Below are positions 11,495 through 22,864 of a stretch of 64,000 bases of DNA, piece by piece (position 1 is the first letter of the stretch; the number at the start of each line of letters is the position of its first letter). The position numbers were made by a program, and so were the translations under genes. This stretch comes from Rhyzopertha dominica. Taxonomy: Eukaryota > Arthropoda > Insecta > Coleoptera > Bostrichidae. The stretch spans positions 22,874,286 to 22,938,285 of the forward strand of contig QCXZ01000064.1 of assembly GCA_025024175.1 (NCBI GenBank). Direction: 5' to 3'. A model generated the notes under the pieces. That model worked only from the letters and a program-made list of their open reading frames with translations. It was not told the origin of the DNA and did not search any database.

Positions 11495-13004
11495 CAGGGG
11501 CGCCGACGCACCAGACCCACGAGAGGTAAACTGTGGGTGCAGAGCACCCACGACCAAATGGACATCATTCCACAGCTTGATTAAAATATGTAACTGTTTT
11601 ACTTTACGTGATTTTGAATCCCTGTTAGTCATTTATATTAAATTTAATACACCAATAATAAAAGGTTAAAAACAACTCACATGTCACACCAATAATAAAA
11701 GATCGAGGATACACATGTCAAACAAATTAAGAACTGCTTAATCGATTTGTACTATAAATTCAGACTGACTTATCACAGATATAAAAACGAACTGGTTGGT
11801 CAAATTTATCAAGTTAGAACGTCTACAGTGCTGCGGCATTACTCAAACCCACCCAACCTTATTTTAGAATTTCTTCTGAAAGCAAGTACGTGTAAATGTT
11901 GCTCCGTTTTTGAATATATGATTTTTTATTTATTGCATTGATATTTTGATTTATGCAAACCATTTCAAGTATTAATCACTTGTTTGTATTACTTTCTTTA
12001 TCCAAAATTTTTACATTATTCCAGTTAATACGATGTCCATTGTTGATTATTATTATGTGTTCTGTAAGTGAGCATCTATCCGTTTGTTTAGTTATATCAC
12101 TTTTGTGGAGGGCCAATCTATTACTATTATCCTTCTGTTGTCTGTTCTATGTATACTTACTTTCACAATCCCCACATTCCAAACAATATAAAACATTTGC
12201 TTGATATTTTGTAGGTATTTTTGATTTCAGTGTTGTGAGTAGAGTAAAGCCATTATTTTTGTTTTTAATTGCAATGTTTACGTTTTAATTTTTAAACGTT
12301 CTGATTAATTTCGTTGTCAATCCAGTAATGTTTCATAGGGATCAATACCTTCGATGTTCTACTGTTTGTAGGTTATTGTCAACCATATGATCATGATTTA
12401 CCCTCTGCCCCACGTCACCCTGCACACCACCGTTATTCACCGTTAGCGTGTTTGTGTTACATGAAGTGTTGATAAATCAGTAGTAGAATACAAGATTTTT
12501 TTCATCATCGTTTTCGGGTATGAATTGTGTATTAATAAATATATTAAAATTTTTAAATTTTTCTCAATAAATTGTGTATCTGATATTTTAATAATTTTAT
12601 GTTTCATCTATTTTACAAAGTTTATTTTAATTCGTGTCGAATGATCTGACAAGTACCCCGATGAAGGTGGTTTCCGGTACCAATCCAGTATTATTTTATT
12701 ATTTTTTCGTATGACTTTGGTGTCCAAAAGAGTACTCCACATTCTACCTCTCGTTCTGCAGTGAATTTTATATACCGTTCATAGGCGTTGAACACAGTTT
12801 CTATTCATAAAAAAGTGTTGGTGCCAACAAAGGCACTAGAACAAATCTAACATTTTATGTATGTATCTTTCTATTTATATCACACATATTTCTGTCCTGT
12901 TGCATATGTACCTATTGAGTTCCATTGAACGGATTCATAGATACGGTTTTCACGATTATGTTAGCATGAGCACCCACAGGGTTTTCTAAAGGCCGGCGCT
13001 CCCG
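11495..13004. mobile_element. possible hAT-like element by its ends
   Basis: The left end reads CAGGGGCGCCGACGC and the right end, read inward, CGGGAGCGCCGGCC. Both then contain TGTGGGTGCWSA at a similar distance, giving imperfect inverted ends of about 50 bp. CAGGGGCG starts are typical of hAT elements. The flanking octamers acaacaat (11,487-11,494) and tctacatt (13,005-13,012) agree at 5 of 8 positions, as an old 8-bp target duplication might. No hAT transposase is readable inside; the interior holds a Penelope-like fragment. Near the left end GTGGGTGC-AGA-GCACCCAC forms a small hairpin. Confidence 0.3.
11880..12320 (-). pseudogene. Penelope-like element: GIY-YIG endonuclease end
   Basis: One minus-strand frame, read from about 12,320 downward, gives the C-terminal part of a Penelope-like retroelement protein. 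It runs TFKNxNVNIAIKNKN (end of the RT linker), KSKIPTKYQANVLYCLECG with the next residues DCESKYT (start of the GIY-YIG nuclease, with its Cys pair), then ALHKSDI...SLTEHIII, HRINWNNVKILDKESN (about 12,045-11,990) and LEMVCINQNINAIN. Order and spacing match Penelope-like endonucleases, which carry His and Glu in these blocks. Two stops are seen in an otherwise continuous frame: one replaces a residue in the nuclease YVGQT-like block and one follows ESNTNK. The RT itself is not readable upstream, so it is a truncated copy. It lies inside the possible hAT-like boundaries at 11,495-13,004. Confidence 0.75.
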
Positions 13005-13229
13005 TCTACATTCTAATTAAAGGTATTTACAGCAAGCTAGCTAAAGGTCTAAAGAGGTGCAGTGTGCCAAGTATCAAACAGTCGATCGTTATCACACTTC
13101 ACAAATACTAACTTTATCATCACATAACAAAATGCAATCCCTTGAGTTAATGAAAACGCCGTTTTAAAGCTTTTATTTTGATTTATACCCTTGCATGACA
13201 TAACTGCTCGCCAAATCGCTCCCCTTAAC

Positions 13230-13620
13230 AATTTACTTCTCGGTTACTCCGTCTCGCGGTTTAAGCCAGGGGCGGAGCAACTGTGGTAAAAGGGATGTTT
13301 TCGCCTTCAGCACTGTATTAAATTGATAGATGTGAAACATAACTTTGTAAATTACCTATGAGAACGAAATGGGCGAAAAGGAAAACAAAAGCGTACGTTC
13401 TCCCTCGAGGAATACTCCGGTTGGCGCAGACTTGTTTTCGTCGGCGGAATGAAAGCCTGTTGAAATACTCTCTCGCTTATTCGAAATGAAACTTTAACGA
13501 GGAATTGTGACCAGATGGGTGTTTGTCGGTTTTTTGTTTCGGCGCGAACACGTGTCGAAAAGGTCGAGTCCTTTTTTGTGTCCTCAAAAACTTTGACAAA
13601 CGCTGTATAACCAGCAATGA
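13230..13620. other. GC-richer unique block
   Basis: Less AT-rich than its surroundings, with CG-containing words (GGCGAAAAGG, GTCGGCGGAATG, GGCGCGAACACGTGTCG including a CACGTG E-box). No sizeable frame, inverted ends or match within the window. Could be conserved non-coding DNA, a promoter-proximal region or an unrecognised repeat. Confidence 0.2.
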
Positions 13621-14125
13621 TTTGTTGGAAAGCAACCCATATTGATATATATCGATAGTATTATTCTTAACAGGTACAACTGATATCTAATTATTTCCTT
13701 CGCTTAACAACAGCGAAGTCTTGATAGAATTAAACGTGTAACAAGAACAGTGTTTGCTTACTTATTTGATATTTGTTAATAGATTAGTTAATAGAGAGTG
13801 GAGGAATATTGTGCACATAAGGCAAATTTGCTGCTCGGATCAAATGTTAATACACTAGAATTTATTCTAATATAAGCGTCAAATAGTGAAATTTCACTGT
13901 GTAATGTTTTGTAGTGTTATGTGTGTAGGAAGATAAAAAAATAAATACCAATAATCACACAGATCCTGATGTTCCAATTCTGATTCTTTTTTGTCTTCCT
14001 TATTTTCTGCTTCCGTTTTTGTTCTCCTTCTTTTCGCTGTGTCATTTTGTTTGTTGGAAGTTGTTAAATTTGAGACTTTTTAGCAGTAATGCCTACTTTA
14101 GTATAACCAAATCATTTCACATAAA
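13620..14125. other. no gene recognised
   Basis: AT-rich sequence without readable features. Confidence 0.4.
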
Positions 14126-15548
14126 AAAATTATAAAGATCTTCTTAAACATATTCTGCCAGAAATAAAAGAGTATGCGACCTCACTAGCCAGATTGGATT
14201 GCTTAGATTCGGCAACTAATCGCCAAGACCTATCAGGGACTTTAAGTAATAAATCAGATGTTTTAAAAGTTGTTCGTAATGCTGGAAAGTGAGATAGTGA
14301 ACGCCATAACAAAGTATTTGTGTCAACCGATCGTAGCCCTAAGCAGCTCGTTCAATATAAGCGTCTCCGTCTTGAATCATCTAACAGGCTGGCTAAAATA
14401 GCAAAACTTAAAAATGAAATATATTATAAACAGTGTCCTTAAAATCACAAAGTTAAGCTAAAAAAGACAACACAATAACCATAAGACATTATCTCTTCGA
14501 TATCAGAATTCCACGCGCCATTACAGAAATCTGGTTTAACGAAAATGTTGTTAACAGCGAGCTTTTTGATAACGACTTTTTTGCCTGTCGACATGACAGA
14601 AGGATGCACGAACTTCTATTACTCAAATACTACCGAGCATTCATTCTCGTTGAATGAATTGGATGAAATGCGAAACACTGACGTCATTGACTTTAATGCC
14701 CCAGCATTTGTCTCTTCTAAATCAGATGGATGCATAACTTGTTAACTTCTCTTCTTTTCAAAATTTTACTCAATATAATAGTGTTGTGAATCAACATAGT
14801 GGTATTTTGGATTTTCTCCAACCAGCTACCTGAAGTGATCAGAACTGATCAAACTGTCGTTGGTGAGGATCCGTACCATCCAGCCTTAATATCCGCTTAA
14901 CAATTGAATCGAAATCCCCAGTGAATTTTCACTCACCGTAAATTCTCTTCAGTTTAAGTTCAAAAAGTCAAACTATTCTTTTTATGATACGCTTTTATCT
15001 ACACATTGGTAAATTTGCAGTATTTCAGTGATGTTTATTCAGCATGTACGGCATTCTACGACACTACATGGCTTATTTAATATCTCAATCCCTATAATAA
15101 GTAAAGGACATAACAATTCACGCCACTATCCCCCACGGTTTAATTGGGAGATACGGCGATCCACGCAGGACAAATCTAAGCTGTATAAAAAAAGATAATA
15201 CAAATATTGACCCGAAAGCCTTCAAAAGTCATAGAGATGTTGAAGTATTTGATCAATTCTACATATCGTTTGTATTTAACTGAAGTTGGAAGTGTGGTAC
15301 ATGAGGAGTCAAAAAAACTTTGGCATGTATTAAAGCAAGAAAGGGACCAACTCGCATACCTGGAGCAATGGGATACAACGGCACCGAACTGTCTCAGCCA
15401 AATGCAATTCTTAATGCATTTATGGCGAGAACATCTCTGTAAGCCATATTTCTGAAGATGAGATATTCAAAACGCTAAACAATTCCAAAAACTCCTTCAC
15501 TGTGGGTGGTGATAACATTTCAAGCTTCCTGTTATGGCCACCTTATTA

Positions 15549-16233
15549 GGCATTTCAGTATTACGTCACCATCCCTTTAAAAATGGAGGCTGTTGGCACA
15601 CAAAGCCATCGTTTACATGGAGTTCTTACGGGAGACAAACTTTAAGATTTTTTATGTATGTTCGGGGCTGAAATTAGTAGCGTATTGCATATATTTAGGT
15701 TTGTGATTGATTAGCTAGATATACCTGTGTAATTTTAACGCAATATTCGGTGTAATAAACGAGAAAAATATTGTTGAAAGTGACATTGAACTTCCTGTTG
15801 GCAGTTTGACACACTTCCTGTTCCTGTATTTACATTGAAAATGCTTTGTGTTTTGTCAGTTGTCAGAAATAAAAACAAGATGGTTGCTGTATGCTGTTAT
15901 GTACTAATATAAACGATAGTGTCAATGTAATGGATCTAGTTTAATATAGACTATATGATGATTACGTGTTTTATACTCGCCTCAAAGTAAAACAACAGTC
16001 TTTATTCGCACGCTTTTTGACTAATGACAGCGTATATTGCACTAAAATTATATACATACATCCAACTGACTATAAAGAATCTAAATATAGGAACTAGCTT
16101 AAAATTTCGTGTCACAAAATACTGAAATAAATTTGTAAAAGTTTTCTCCCGTAAGAGCTCAATGTAAACACTAGCTTTGTGTGCCAACAGCCGCCATATT
16201 TAAAGGGACTGAGGTCACGTGTTCTGAAATGCC
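15549..16233. mobile_element. 685-bp TIR element nested in the LINE (TA target)
   Basis: The left end GGCATTTCAGTATTACGT and the right end, read inward, GGCATTTCAGAACACGTG open an inverted repeat of about 100 bp on each side. It includes the shared core GGCTGTTGGCACACAAAG and ends near TCTTACGGGAGA (about 15,549-15,645 and 16,140-16,233). TA flanks both sides (15,547-15,548 and 16,234-16,235). Removing the element joins linker sequence to the RT frame LINCIYNIILKSSSFPK, confirming it inserted into the LINE. The interior has no transposase frame, so it is non-autonomous (MITE-like). TA targets point to the Tc1/mariner-like group, but the family is not identified. Confidence 0.8.
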
Positions 16234-16235
16234 TA

Positions 16236-16655
16236 ATTGTATTTATAACATCATTCTTAAATCATCTTCGTTCCCGAAAATCCGGAGAATGGCTGCTGCG
16301 TGTCCCATTTTCAAGAAGGGTGAAAATATTGATATCCAAAGTTATCGACCAATTTCTCTCATTTATAACATTGCGAAGACTTTTGAATCACTTTTGTACG
16401 ACAGTATTAACAACAGTGTTAACTGTTACATCTTGCAGTTTCAGCATGGCTTTATTAAAAAAAGATCAACTGTTACTAACCCTTTATGCTTCTCGCAACA
16501 CGTTGCCGAAGCAATACACTTAAAGTGCCAAGTTGATACCGTCTAACTGATTTTCAGAAAACGTACGATACTGTCCATCGCGGAATTTTATTGCAAAAAT
16601 TAGGTCTTCTTTGAGAAAAAATACTTGAAGTTAAATCTACTTTATTCATTTATTG
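16236..16655 (+). pseudogene. LINE reverse transcriptase, fingers to motif A
   Basis: The frame from 16,236 reads LKSSSFPKIRRMAAACPIFK, then SYRPISLIYNIAKTFE, the standard RT motif 1-2 of Jockey/CR1-type LINEs. Further on are QHGFIKKRSTVTN ('QSGF..G.ST..') and, after a one-base shift near 16,540, TDFQKTYDTVHRGILLQKLG, which is motif A with its Asp. Motifs B and C are not seen downstream. The next block of the same family appears at 9,830-10,370. Confidence 0.75.
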
Positions 16656-16659
16656 GTAA

Positions 16660-17680
16660 AACGCTTTCAGCTAACAAATAGCCATCGCCAGCACCAACAC
16701 CATACATTTACAAATATTATGACATATACCATTACACCCTCCTCTACAATAAATGGCATTATATCAGAAAGACGAATAACAAGAGTTTGGAATCATTAGC
16801 CCTGCAGTTACATGTACAAATCAATAATGAAGTAGAAATATTCCTGCATAAACAAGAAAAACAAATTTTTCCATTAGAATTATGAAATGCAGCGTAAATA
16901 CTACGAGGATTATGCATGCATGGGCGACGAAATGAAAAAAGTGCCGACTTATTATTAGGGTCAACAATTTATACTGCAAAGTTTAGCGATAATGATGAGA
17001 TATTAAATAGTTGTACTTTTTTCCACCTTATGATGGCAAAAATTTACAATGTTATTTTGCTAATAAGTTGCAATTGAAGCAATAAAACCTACATTTTTCC
17101 AACAGGATACACACTTATTTAACCTTTCGTAAAACATTTAGTGCCTTGGGTGGCTTGGTATCTTGTAAATGAGATGAGTTAGTCGTAGTTAGTCTTTTCT
17201 TACTAATATTCACAAGCTTATAATACCACATGAAAGAAGTTTTTCCACGCGATCTATGTTACCTATTAATTCATGCTATAATCTGTAAGCAGATGACACT
17301 CTTAAATGCTAATTTGAAACATTTTGCTTGTCAAAAGTGCATTGAGCAAAAACCCTACTACATTATTTTTATATACAAAAGTAACCCGAACTTATGACAT
17401 AGCAACACAAAAACTAATGAAAGTGGAAAGTTACTCGATTAAAATGCTTATATGTACTTTAGAACCAACACACAATAGTAGCTATTTAAAAACCGTTTGG
17501 TACTTTTTACTCATGAGAATATGTTATACTTAATTGCAGAATTTATTAATTTCTTGTATAACATATATTTATCTATTTACAAGCAGCAAAATGTTATTTA
17601 AGTATCACAGCAAAAGGGTGGAAAAGTTATATTTTTGTTTGCGCCATGTACAAAAAACGCCTATACCCCCCTGGTAGCCC
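16660..17680. other. no gene recognised
   Basis: AT-rich sequence. The 69-codon frame at 17,324-17,533 has no assignable motif. Confidence 0.45.
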
Positions 17681-17684
17681 ATAA

Positions 17685-18110
17685 ATAAACCGTACTGTTG
17701 CGTTATATAACGACATCTTTGGAACGACTGCTCAAATTTCGCCATGTATAATTAAATCTCCAGATGTCGTCGTCGTTGAAACAGTGTTAGGCATCCTCAA
17801 ATTGTGCCTGCTCATCCAACCATCGATAACCCTAATTTCATTTCCCTTCTCGCCGCGACTAAATTAATTTCAAAAATGAAATTCGCCGCTTGTATCTCTT
17901 AGCGGCTCTCTCTAGTTCGGTCGGAAGAGCACCGAAAAGGAATCCCACGTTATATTGTAAAAATTCCTTTGTGGTCCCAACGACGTTACAGTTTTCCGTT
18001 CGAACTGCGTGTCCCCTGAAAGCAATCGCTTCGGGTCGGCCCGATATTCCGAGAGGCACGTTTTATTGGCGCCTGTGTAAAGGCTCGCACTTGGAAGATT
18101 GATATTGAAT
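17685..18110. other. GC-richer block open on both strands
   Basis: A compositional island with frames of 70 codons (+, 17,890-18,102) and 66 codons (-, 17,859-18,059) that overlap one another; neither shows a domain. The text TAGTTCGGTCGGAAGAGC (about 17,912-17,930) resembles a polymerase III A box, but no B box follows at the right distance. Candidate conserved non-coding element, decayed SINE or small exon; undecided. Confidence 0.2.
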
Positions 18111-18114
18111 TCCT

Positions 18115-18850
18115 AAGGAGTGATAATCTCAAGGATACCTTCCGGGGACATATTGCATATTAGCAACAGAACTCTTTACGCTTCCCTGCGTATTTTAAAG
18201 GGGGGGGGCAGGTATTTACTGTATTATCTATCCCAGGTGTCGAAGACACAAAAGCATGATTGACATTCCACACCAAAGAGAAAACCGATACCATTATCAA
18301 GAGCGTCCCACGCTTACATTTCACAGAACCTTTTAAAAATGTAGTAATAATACTAATAATAGTAACAATGCAATTTATTCAGTTGTTTCCATTTACACTT
18401 GATATAAATTATTAATAAATCGATAATTTCAAATGAAAGCGAACACGGTCGCTATGTACGCAAGTGATGCATACTCAGGTTGTTCTTTCACACGGCCGAA
18501 AATATTCAAAAATTTTGTGAGTACACATAACTAAATGAAGCACTGAGTAAATACATATACAAGCAAAATAAAGGGTAGTCAAAATAGGTACAATTATAAC
18601 GCATCAACATACTTTACTGTTAGTTTATGTTAATAAAAAATAACTTATTTTGTGCATTGCATGCACGCAGACTCAGATCAGGCAGGTTATTTACAATGAT
18701 AAAATTTTACATTTTTGCTGCAATATATGAATATAACCTTTGAAAAAGAGACGTTATGTGGTGGAATTGTCAATTGTAATATTATGTAACTCGAAACGAA
18801 ATGTGAACTTATTTAAAAGATGTATTTAGGTGTGTGTAATTTAAGAACTT
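18115..18850. other. no gene recognised
   Basis: AT-rich, with a G9 run near 18,201 and a TAATAATAC-like run near 18,344-18,365. The latter might be the 3' tail of the reversed LINE that follows, but continuity was not shown. Confidence 0.35.
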
Positions 18851-18854
18851 TAAA

Positions 18855-20080
18855 AAGAAGGTAACACATATGACTGAATCTACGTTCCTTTAAATTGTGC
18901 CTTTAGTCTCAAATCAAGAATTAGCCTGACATAAGCATTGTGCACAAGCTGCGAACGCGACCGATTACGCTCCGTAAATGCAGGACCATAAAGAGCGTCA
19001 CAATGGTTCATAAAAGATAATACAAGTGAATTGCAAAGAATCTTTTTAGTATTGAAATTTAAGAAATGTTTAGAAGCATATATAAATCTTAACAGAAAGA
19101 CCATTTGATTAACGCGTTTAAATGTTTTTCGAATTTAAGTTCTTCATCCAAAATTTTTGCAGCATTATCTAGCGGTAGTGTAGTATCATTTAAAATTATT
19201 TTAAATGCCAAGCAGTTCGCAGTCTCACAGCCCTAGGGCCAAACAGCATAACCTTAGATTTAGGTGGCTTCCAAGACAATTCTCAATTCTGTGACAGGTC
19301 AGCAAGAATCTTCAAATTATTAATATTAGCATTTGCAAGTTCAGTTTGAGATTCTTAAAAGAAGAAATGCATCTGCATATCATCAGCATAATGACGACTT
19401 TTACATGTAAGTAGAGCTTCGCTAAATTTTGAGATATATATCGTAAATAATATAGGACCGGGTATGGATCCTTGCAGCACAGCACTTACGCAAGTCCGAG
19501 GGTTTGATGTCATCCCATCGAATCCTGTCACCAAAATAATCAGTCATAAATTCCATTGCAATGTAACTAAAGCCAATATGGTGCAACATTGCTATTAACA
19601 GTTTGTGATTGATTCCATCAAACGCTTTGATATAATCTAATAATACAAGTTATGTTAACATGCCTTTATCCACAGCGCCTGTAATTTCATCTACCTACAA
19701 TTGTTAAAAGTGCAGTGGAGCAACTGTCATGACCACGAAAACCAGACTGGTTTTCCGGTATAATATTAAATGTTTCAAGGTGCGTTTTAATTGTCTTGCT
19801 TAGAATCACTTCAAAAACCTTTGATAGAACAGGCAGAATGCTTATTGATTGCAGGTTTGCGAAGTCATTTGGATTGTCTACTTTTGACAAAAAGCTGATT
19901 TTCACTGTTTTGGAAACTTGGTAATTTCAATAGCAAAATTGATTATATGAACCATGTAAGGCAATATATACAGACAACACAAACTATTCGATAGTTCAAC
20001 AGTTTGGATACCAGCTGTTCGTTTAATTGCACTTAGATACACAGTTTTGGATTAGATAGTCTGCTATCGTTTAAATTCTT
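18855..20080 (-). mobile_element. LINE relic (Jockey/CR1-like), 5' truncated, reversed
   Basis: Read on the minus strand from about 20,080: IVCVVYIALHGSYNQFCY (the 'I.HIINF' block), then SKVDNPNDFANLQSISILPV and LSKVFE (RT motifs 1-2), ENQSGFRGHDSCSTALL (about 19,760-19,700), VLQGSIPGPILFTIYISKF (motif B, about 19,490-19,430), CKSRHYADDMQMH (motif C, about 19,408-19,370), and the C-terminal block KILCNSLVLSFMNHCDALYG (about 19,045-18,985). Block order matches a single RT. Several stops and shifts, and no endonuclease, so it is a dead 5'-truncated copy. It resembles the LINE at 56.7-58.8 kb in block order but differs clearly in sequence. Confidence 0.75.
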
Positions 20081-20409
20081 CTTAAATTAAAAGGCATTTT
20101 CGCATGTATTTGTAACGTCCGACATCGGTGATTTTTGTTTTGTATAACCGCCAGAAAGGAGATACTAGCACCATTGCTTATCATCTCTCACAGTTTTGGG
20201 CGTAGAGGGGTCAATGGTCCTATTGAAGATTAGTCGTGTGAAGAAACTAAAGAAAACGGATTTATGGGTGTTTAACTTTGGGAAAGGAAATCATGTATAT
20301 CAGTTAAATGAAGCCTCTTTTGTTTCAAGTTCAGATCGTTCCAGTATGTTAATTATTTTTACGATTTATGTACGATTTCTTTGGTTGAATTTCGTGCGAA
20401 ACAGTCGTT

Positions 20410-20780
20410 GAAGAGTCTGTTCGACTCATTCGGATCCCACGACTAGTTTCGCCCTTGTTGGGACTCCTCATGTAGGAACAGCGAATGAATTAGCATAGCT
20501 GACTGCCACCCCAACCCCGGCGTACAGTATTAATGGAAGCGCGATCAAAAGCCCTCCGCGTGATCTAGGCAAAACTCTACACACTAGGAGTTCCAAAACG
20601 AACGACACTAGTCGTTGAAGCCGAATGAATTGTTCATAGCAGATGATATTCATTCACCATGCTTACGGAAAGTTTTCCATTGCTACCGTCAGGAACCTGC
20701 CCTAAGGCAACCACAGCTGTGGCCCACTTAGATGGCGTTAAGGGATTTTGCTTTCACTTCCACAATTAAAGGTAAGTCGG
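20410..20780. repeat. SINE-like repeat cluster
   Basis: Two repeat signatures shared with 36.5-36.8 kb lie here. The text GGGCGAAACTAGTCGTGGGA (minus strand, about 20,436-20,456) matches GGGCGAAACTAGTCGTAGG (plus strand, about 36,665-36,683). The text TCAGGAACCTGC ... CACTTAGATGGCG (about 20,688-20,740) matches units at 22.7, 36.5 and 36.7 kb. A second CACTAGTCGTTGAAG near 20,605 suggests an internal duplication. No polymerase III boxes identified, so the class is uncertain. Confidence 0.45.
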
Positions 20781-20784
20781 ACAA

Positions 20785-21385
20785 CTAATATCGGTTAACC
20801 AAGGGACATGTAAAAAAAAATTAACTCCTCAATTTGATAGATCCACCCGTTACTAACTTTGATCTATAAACAGGCATAATAGAACTACCACAAAATGCAA
20901 TCATCATTACGAGTATCTTTAGTTCATAGGCATAAGCAGTCTACACTATATTTATTGCACATGGTAGCAGATCACCTTTTATATACAGAAAATTCACAGC
21001 CATATGTAGACAGAGATATTTTAAACTACTTTGAATAAAACGACGTAAATTGCTTTGGCCACCAGTATGTACAGGTCTCTCACCCGTAACACGCCTAATA
21101 CATTATGGCTAGTGTAATAAATGGTATAGAACAACGACAGATGCTTCGTGTATTTTCCAAATTTGAGATATTCTTATTGATTGCAAGGGTGATAAACCCT
21201 AGGGACATTGAGAGTGAAATTTGGTGTACTGTTACAAGGAGCAGCATACAATATTTTAATAATAACAATATAACTTACACAAGTTACATTACATACAGAA
21301 TGTAAGATTTTTTAAAATTAACGGCTCTGTCAGTTTACGGCGGTTAAGCAGCTCGTTAGATATGTATTTTATTGTGGTACTAAAC
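20785..21385. other. no gene recognised
   Basis: AT-rich. The 66-codon frame at 21,105-21,305 has no recognisable motif. Confidence 0.4.
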
Positions 21386-21389
21386 TGTA

Positions 21390-21510
21390 TATACGTGCAT
21401 ATTTGTTATGCACTATTCCCAACACGCACACTCTAGGCGGGACGCGAACCTCTCGGCCCAGAGGCAGACGTTACTACACCCTGGATTACCGAGGTCAGCC
21501 AAACAAGGAA
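21390..21510 (-). repeat. tRNA-derived SINE-like segment
   Basis: On the minus strand the text reads GACCTCGGTAATCCAGGG (about 21,496-21,479), then, about 30 bp on, GGTTCGCGTCCCG (around 21,438-21,450), a near-perfect polymerase III B box. The A-box half is poor and the arms do not fold as a tRNA. Best read as a tRNA-derived SINE; its tail was not delimited. Confidence 0.45.
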
Positions 21511-21514
21511 ATTT

Positions 21515-22095
21515 TTTTAAACCGCAGATATTGACATAGAGAGTGCTTAGACATCCAACCAAGTATGGTAGGCGGGGATGACGTTGATTATTAAAAAAAC
21601 AAACTGCTTAATAAGCAACAGGTACGCAGTACTAGCTCTTGAAAGATATGTATTAAAATTATAACACGTGCTATCGTGAAATCAACGAAAAGAAAACGAC
21701 TAATAAATCGTCCAACTTACGATGCCAAAGATATAACAAAAGTGTTTATACAGTTACTTCGCATTGGTTACACCAGATTGCATTGCTGTGCTGTACTCTC
21801 TGTGGATGGAACGTAGCGTCGTTTAATAGTTATTATTATAGTGTTTGCATGGTGCTATAACATACGACAAATTGTGATTGGAGAAACAACGGAGACAAAA
21901 TAGGCGTGGTTTCGGAGAAAACTCCATTGAAGACTCCATCGCCTTGAGGCAAAGTTTACGGCAAAGTGAGCTAAGTTCATCAAGTGGTGTAAAAGAAATT
22001 CAGTTACGTCGCAATCAGTTCTCTGCGGCTTAACGAGTCGCAAGGTCCCCAATACAAATGCGAAGGGACACCTCAAAACCACCGGCTAATGCGAT
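21515..22095. other. no gene recognised
   Basis: Mixed composition. The minus-strand frame at 21,855-22,082 (75 codons) has no domain that I can name. Confidence 0.4.
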
Positions 22096-22320
22096 TTCAA
22101 CGAGACGCCGCAATCTAGATTTAAAAGTGGGTGGGATCTACGGCTGCTGGGAGCAAACAATAGCGAGCTAGTGGAAAACCAGATGTTTTATACTGGCGAA
22201 ATCAAGGATTTATCGGCCGGGGATTAAATTCGGCGCGAGCACGGAACCAAACAGATCGTCTGGCTGAAAGCGCTGTTATTCGTAGTATGAGAAAAGTGCG
22301 GCTTATCGTTCGCTTATGAA
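22095..22320. other. GC-richer unique block
   Basis: The block includes GGATCTACGGCTGCTGGGAG, GATTTATCGGCCGGGGATTA and TCGGCGCGAGCACGG. There is no long frame and no match in the window. Candidate conserved non-coding sequence on composition alone. Confidence 0.2.
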
Positions 22321-22689
22321 AAATAGGCATCTTCATAACAGCACATTCTAAGTGCTATTTATTGCTTATAAAACAAGCACTCATGGTGTGCTCCTGAGCT
22401 AATTAACTGGAACACAAAAACACAAATAGTTTTGCGACTGATACACTGTCACTCAACAACGCGCTGCGATGTACCTACATTTTGTATTCTACTATCACCA
22501 CACAAGTGGCGTATATAATACAGGGAACTACGGTATTTATATTTTTATATTTTTAATTCCTTCCTTTCCACCTTTACTTTACTGTGCTTCCTTCCAGATT
22601 ATTTTCTGTATGTAAAAAATACAAAATCGCACTTTATGCATTTTTAGCTGATACAAACACGGTATTTGTTTAACGTATTGGTTTTTGGC

Positions 22690-22860
22690 TTTTCCGGTGC
22701 CATTGACAGGAACCTGCACTAGATCGTAAGCGGTTGCCACAGTTGTAACCCGCCTAGTATGCAGTGCTCCGCTTAGATGGCGCTAAGGCCATGAGCTCTC
22801 ACTAACATCTCTTCCGAACGCTAAGGTTAAGGCGGCATCGGCAGTATGCTTTGGTAAAAG
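22690..22860 (+). repeat. SINE-like unit (GGAACCTGC...TAGATGGC family)
   Basis: Contains GGTGCCATTGACAGGAACCT (about 22,696-22,715), GCACTAGATCG and CCGCTTAGATGGCGCTAAGG. The order matches the 36.7-kb unit, which reads GACATCGACAGGAACCTGCA, then CCGCTTAGATAGCACTGAGG. The same family as those at 20.69 and 36.49 kb. Confidence 0.55.
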
Positions 22861-22864
22861 CAAC

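Larger units (their letters stand above)
14130..16655 (+). mobile_element. Jockey-like LINE relic, interrupted by a TIR element
   Basis: Protein fragments appear in the expected LINE order on one strand. First is a probable ORF1 end (14,130-14,450: VFVSTDRSPKQLVQYKRLRL, a Jockey-type 'LTPKQ..Y' motif). Next is an endonuclease piece (about 14,530-14,610: WFNENVVNSELFDNDFF, matching 'TWLN..V.DSELF'). Then the endonuclease-RT linker (about 14,935-15,530: KFKKSNYSFYDTLLSTHW; YPPRFNWEIRRSTQDKSKLY; EDEIFKTLNNSKNSF). RT fingers and palm follow at 16,236-16,610. The 685 bp at 15,549-16,233 are a later insertion. Large parts of the endonuclease are missing, and stops and shifts are common. The recognisable element ends near 16,655. 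Confidence 0.7.

Noticed and set aside
17912..17930. tRNA gene suggested by TAGTTCGGTCGGAAGAGC
   Set aside because: No B box at the expected distance, and no cloverleaf could be drawn.
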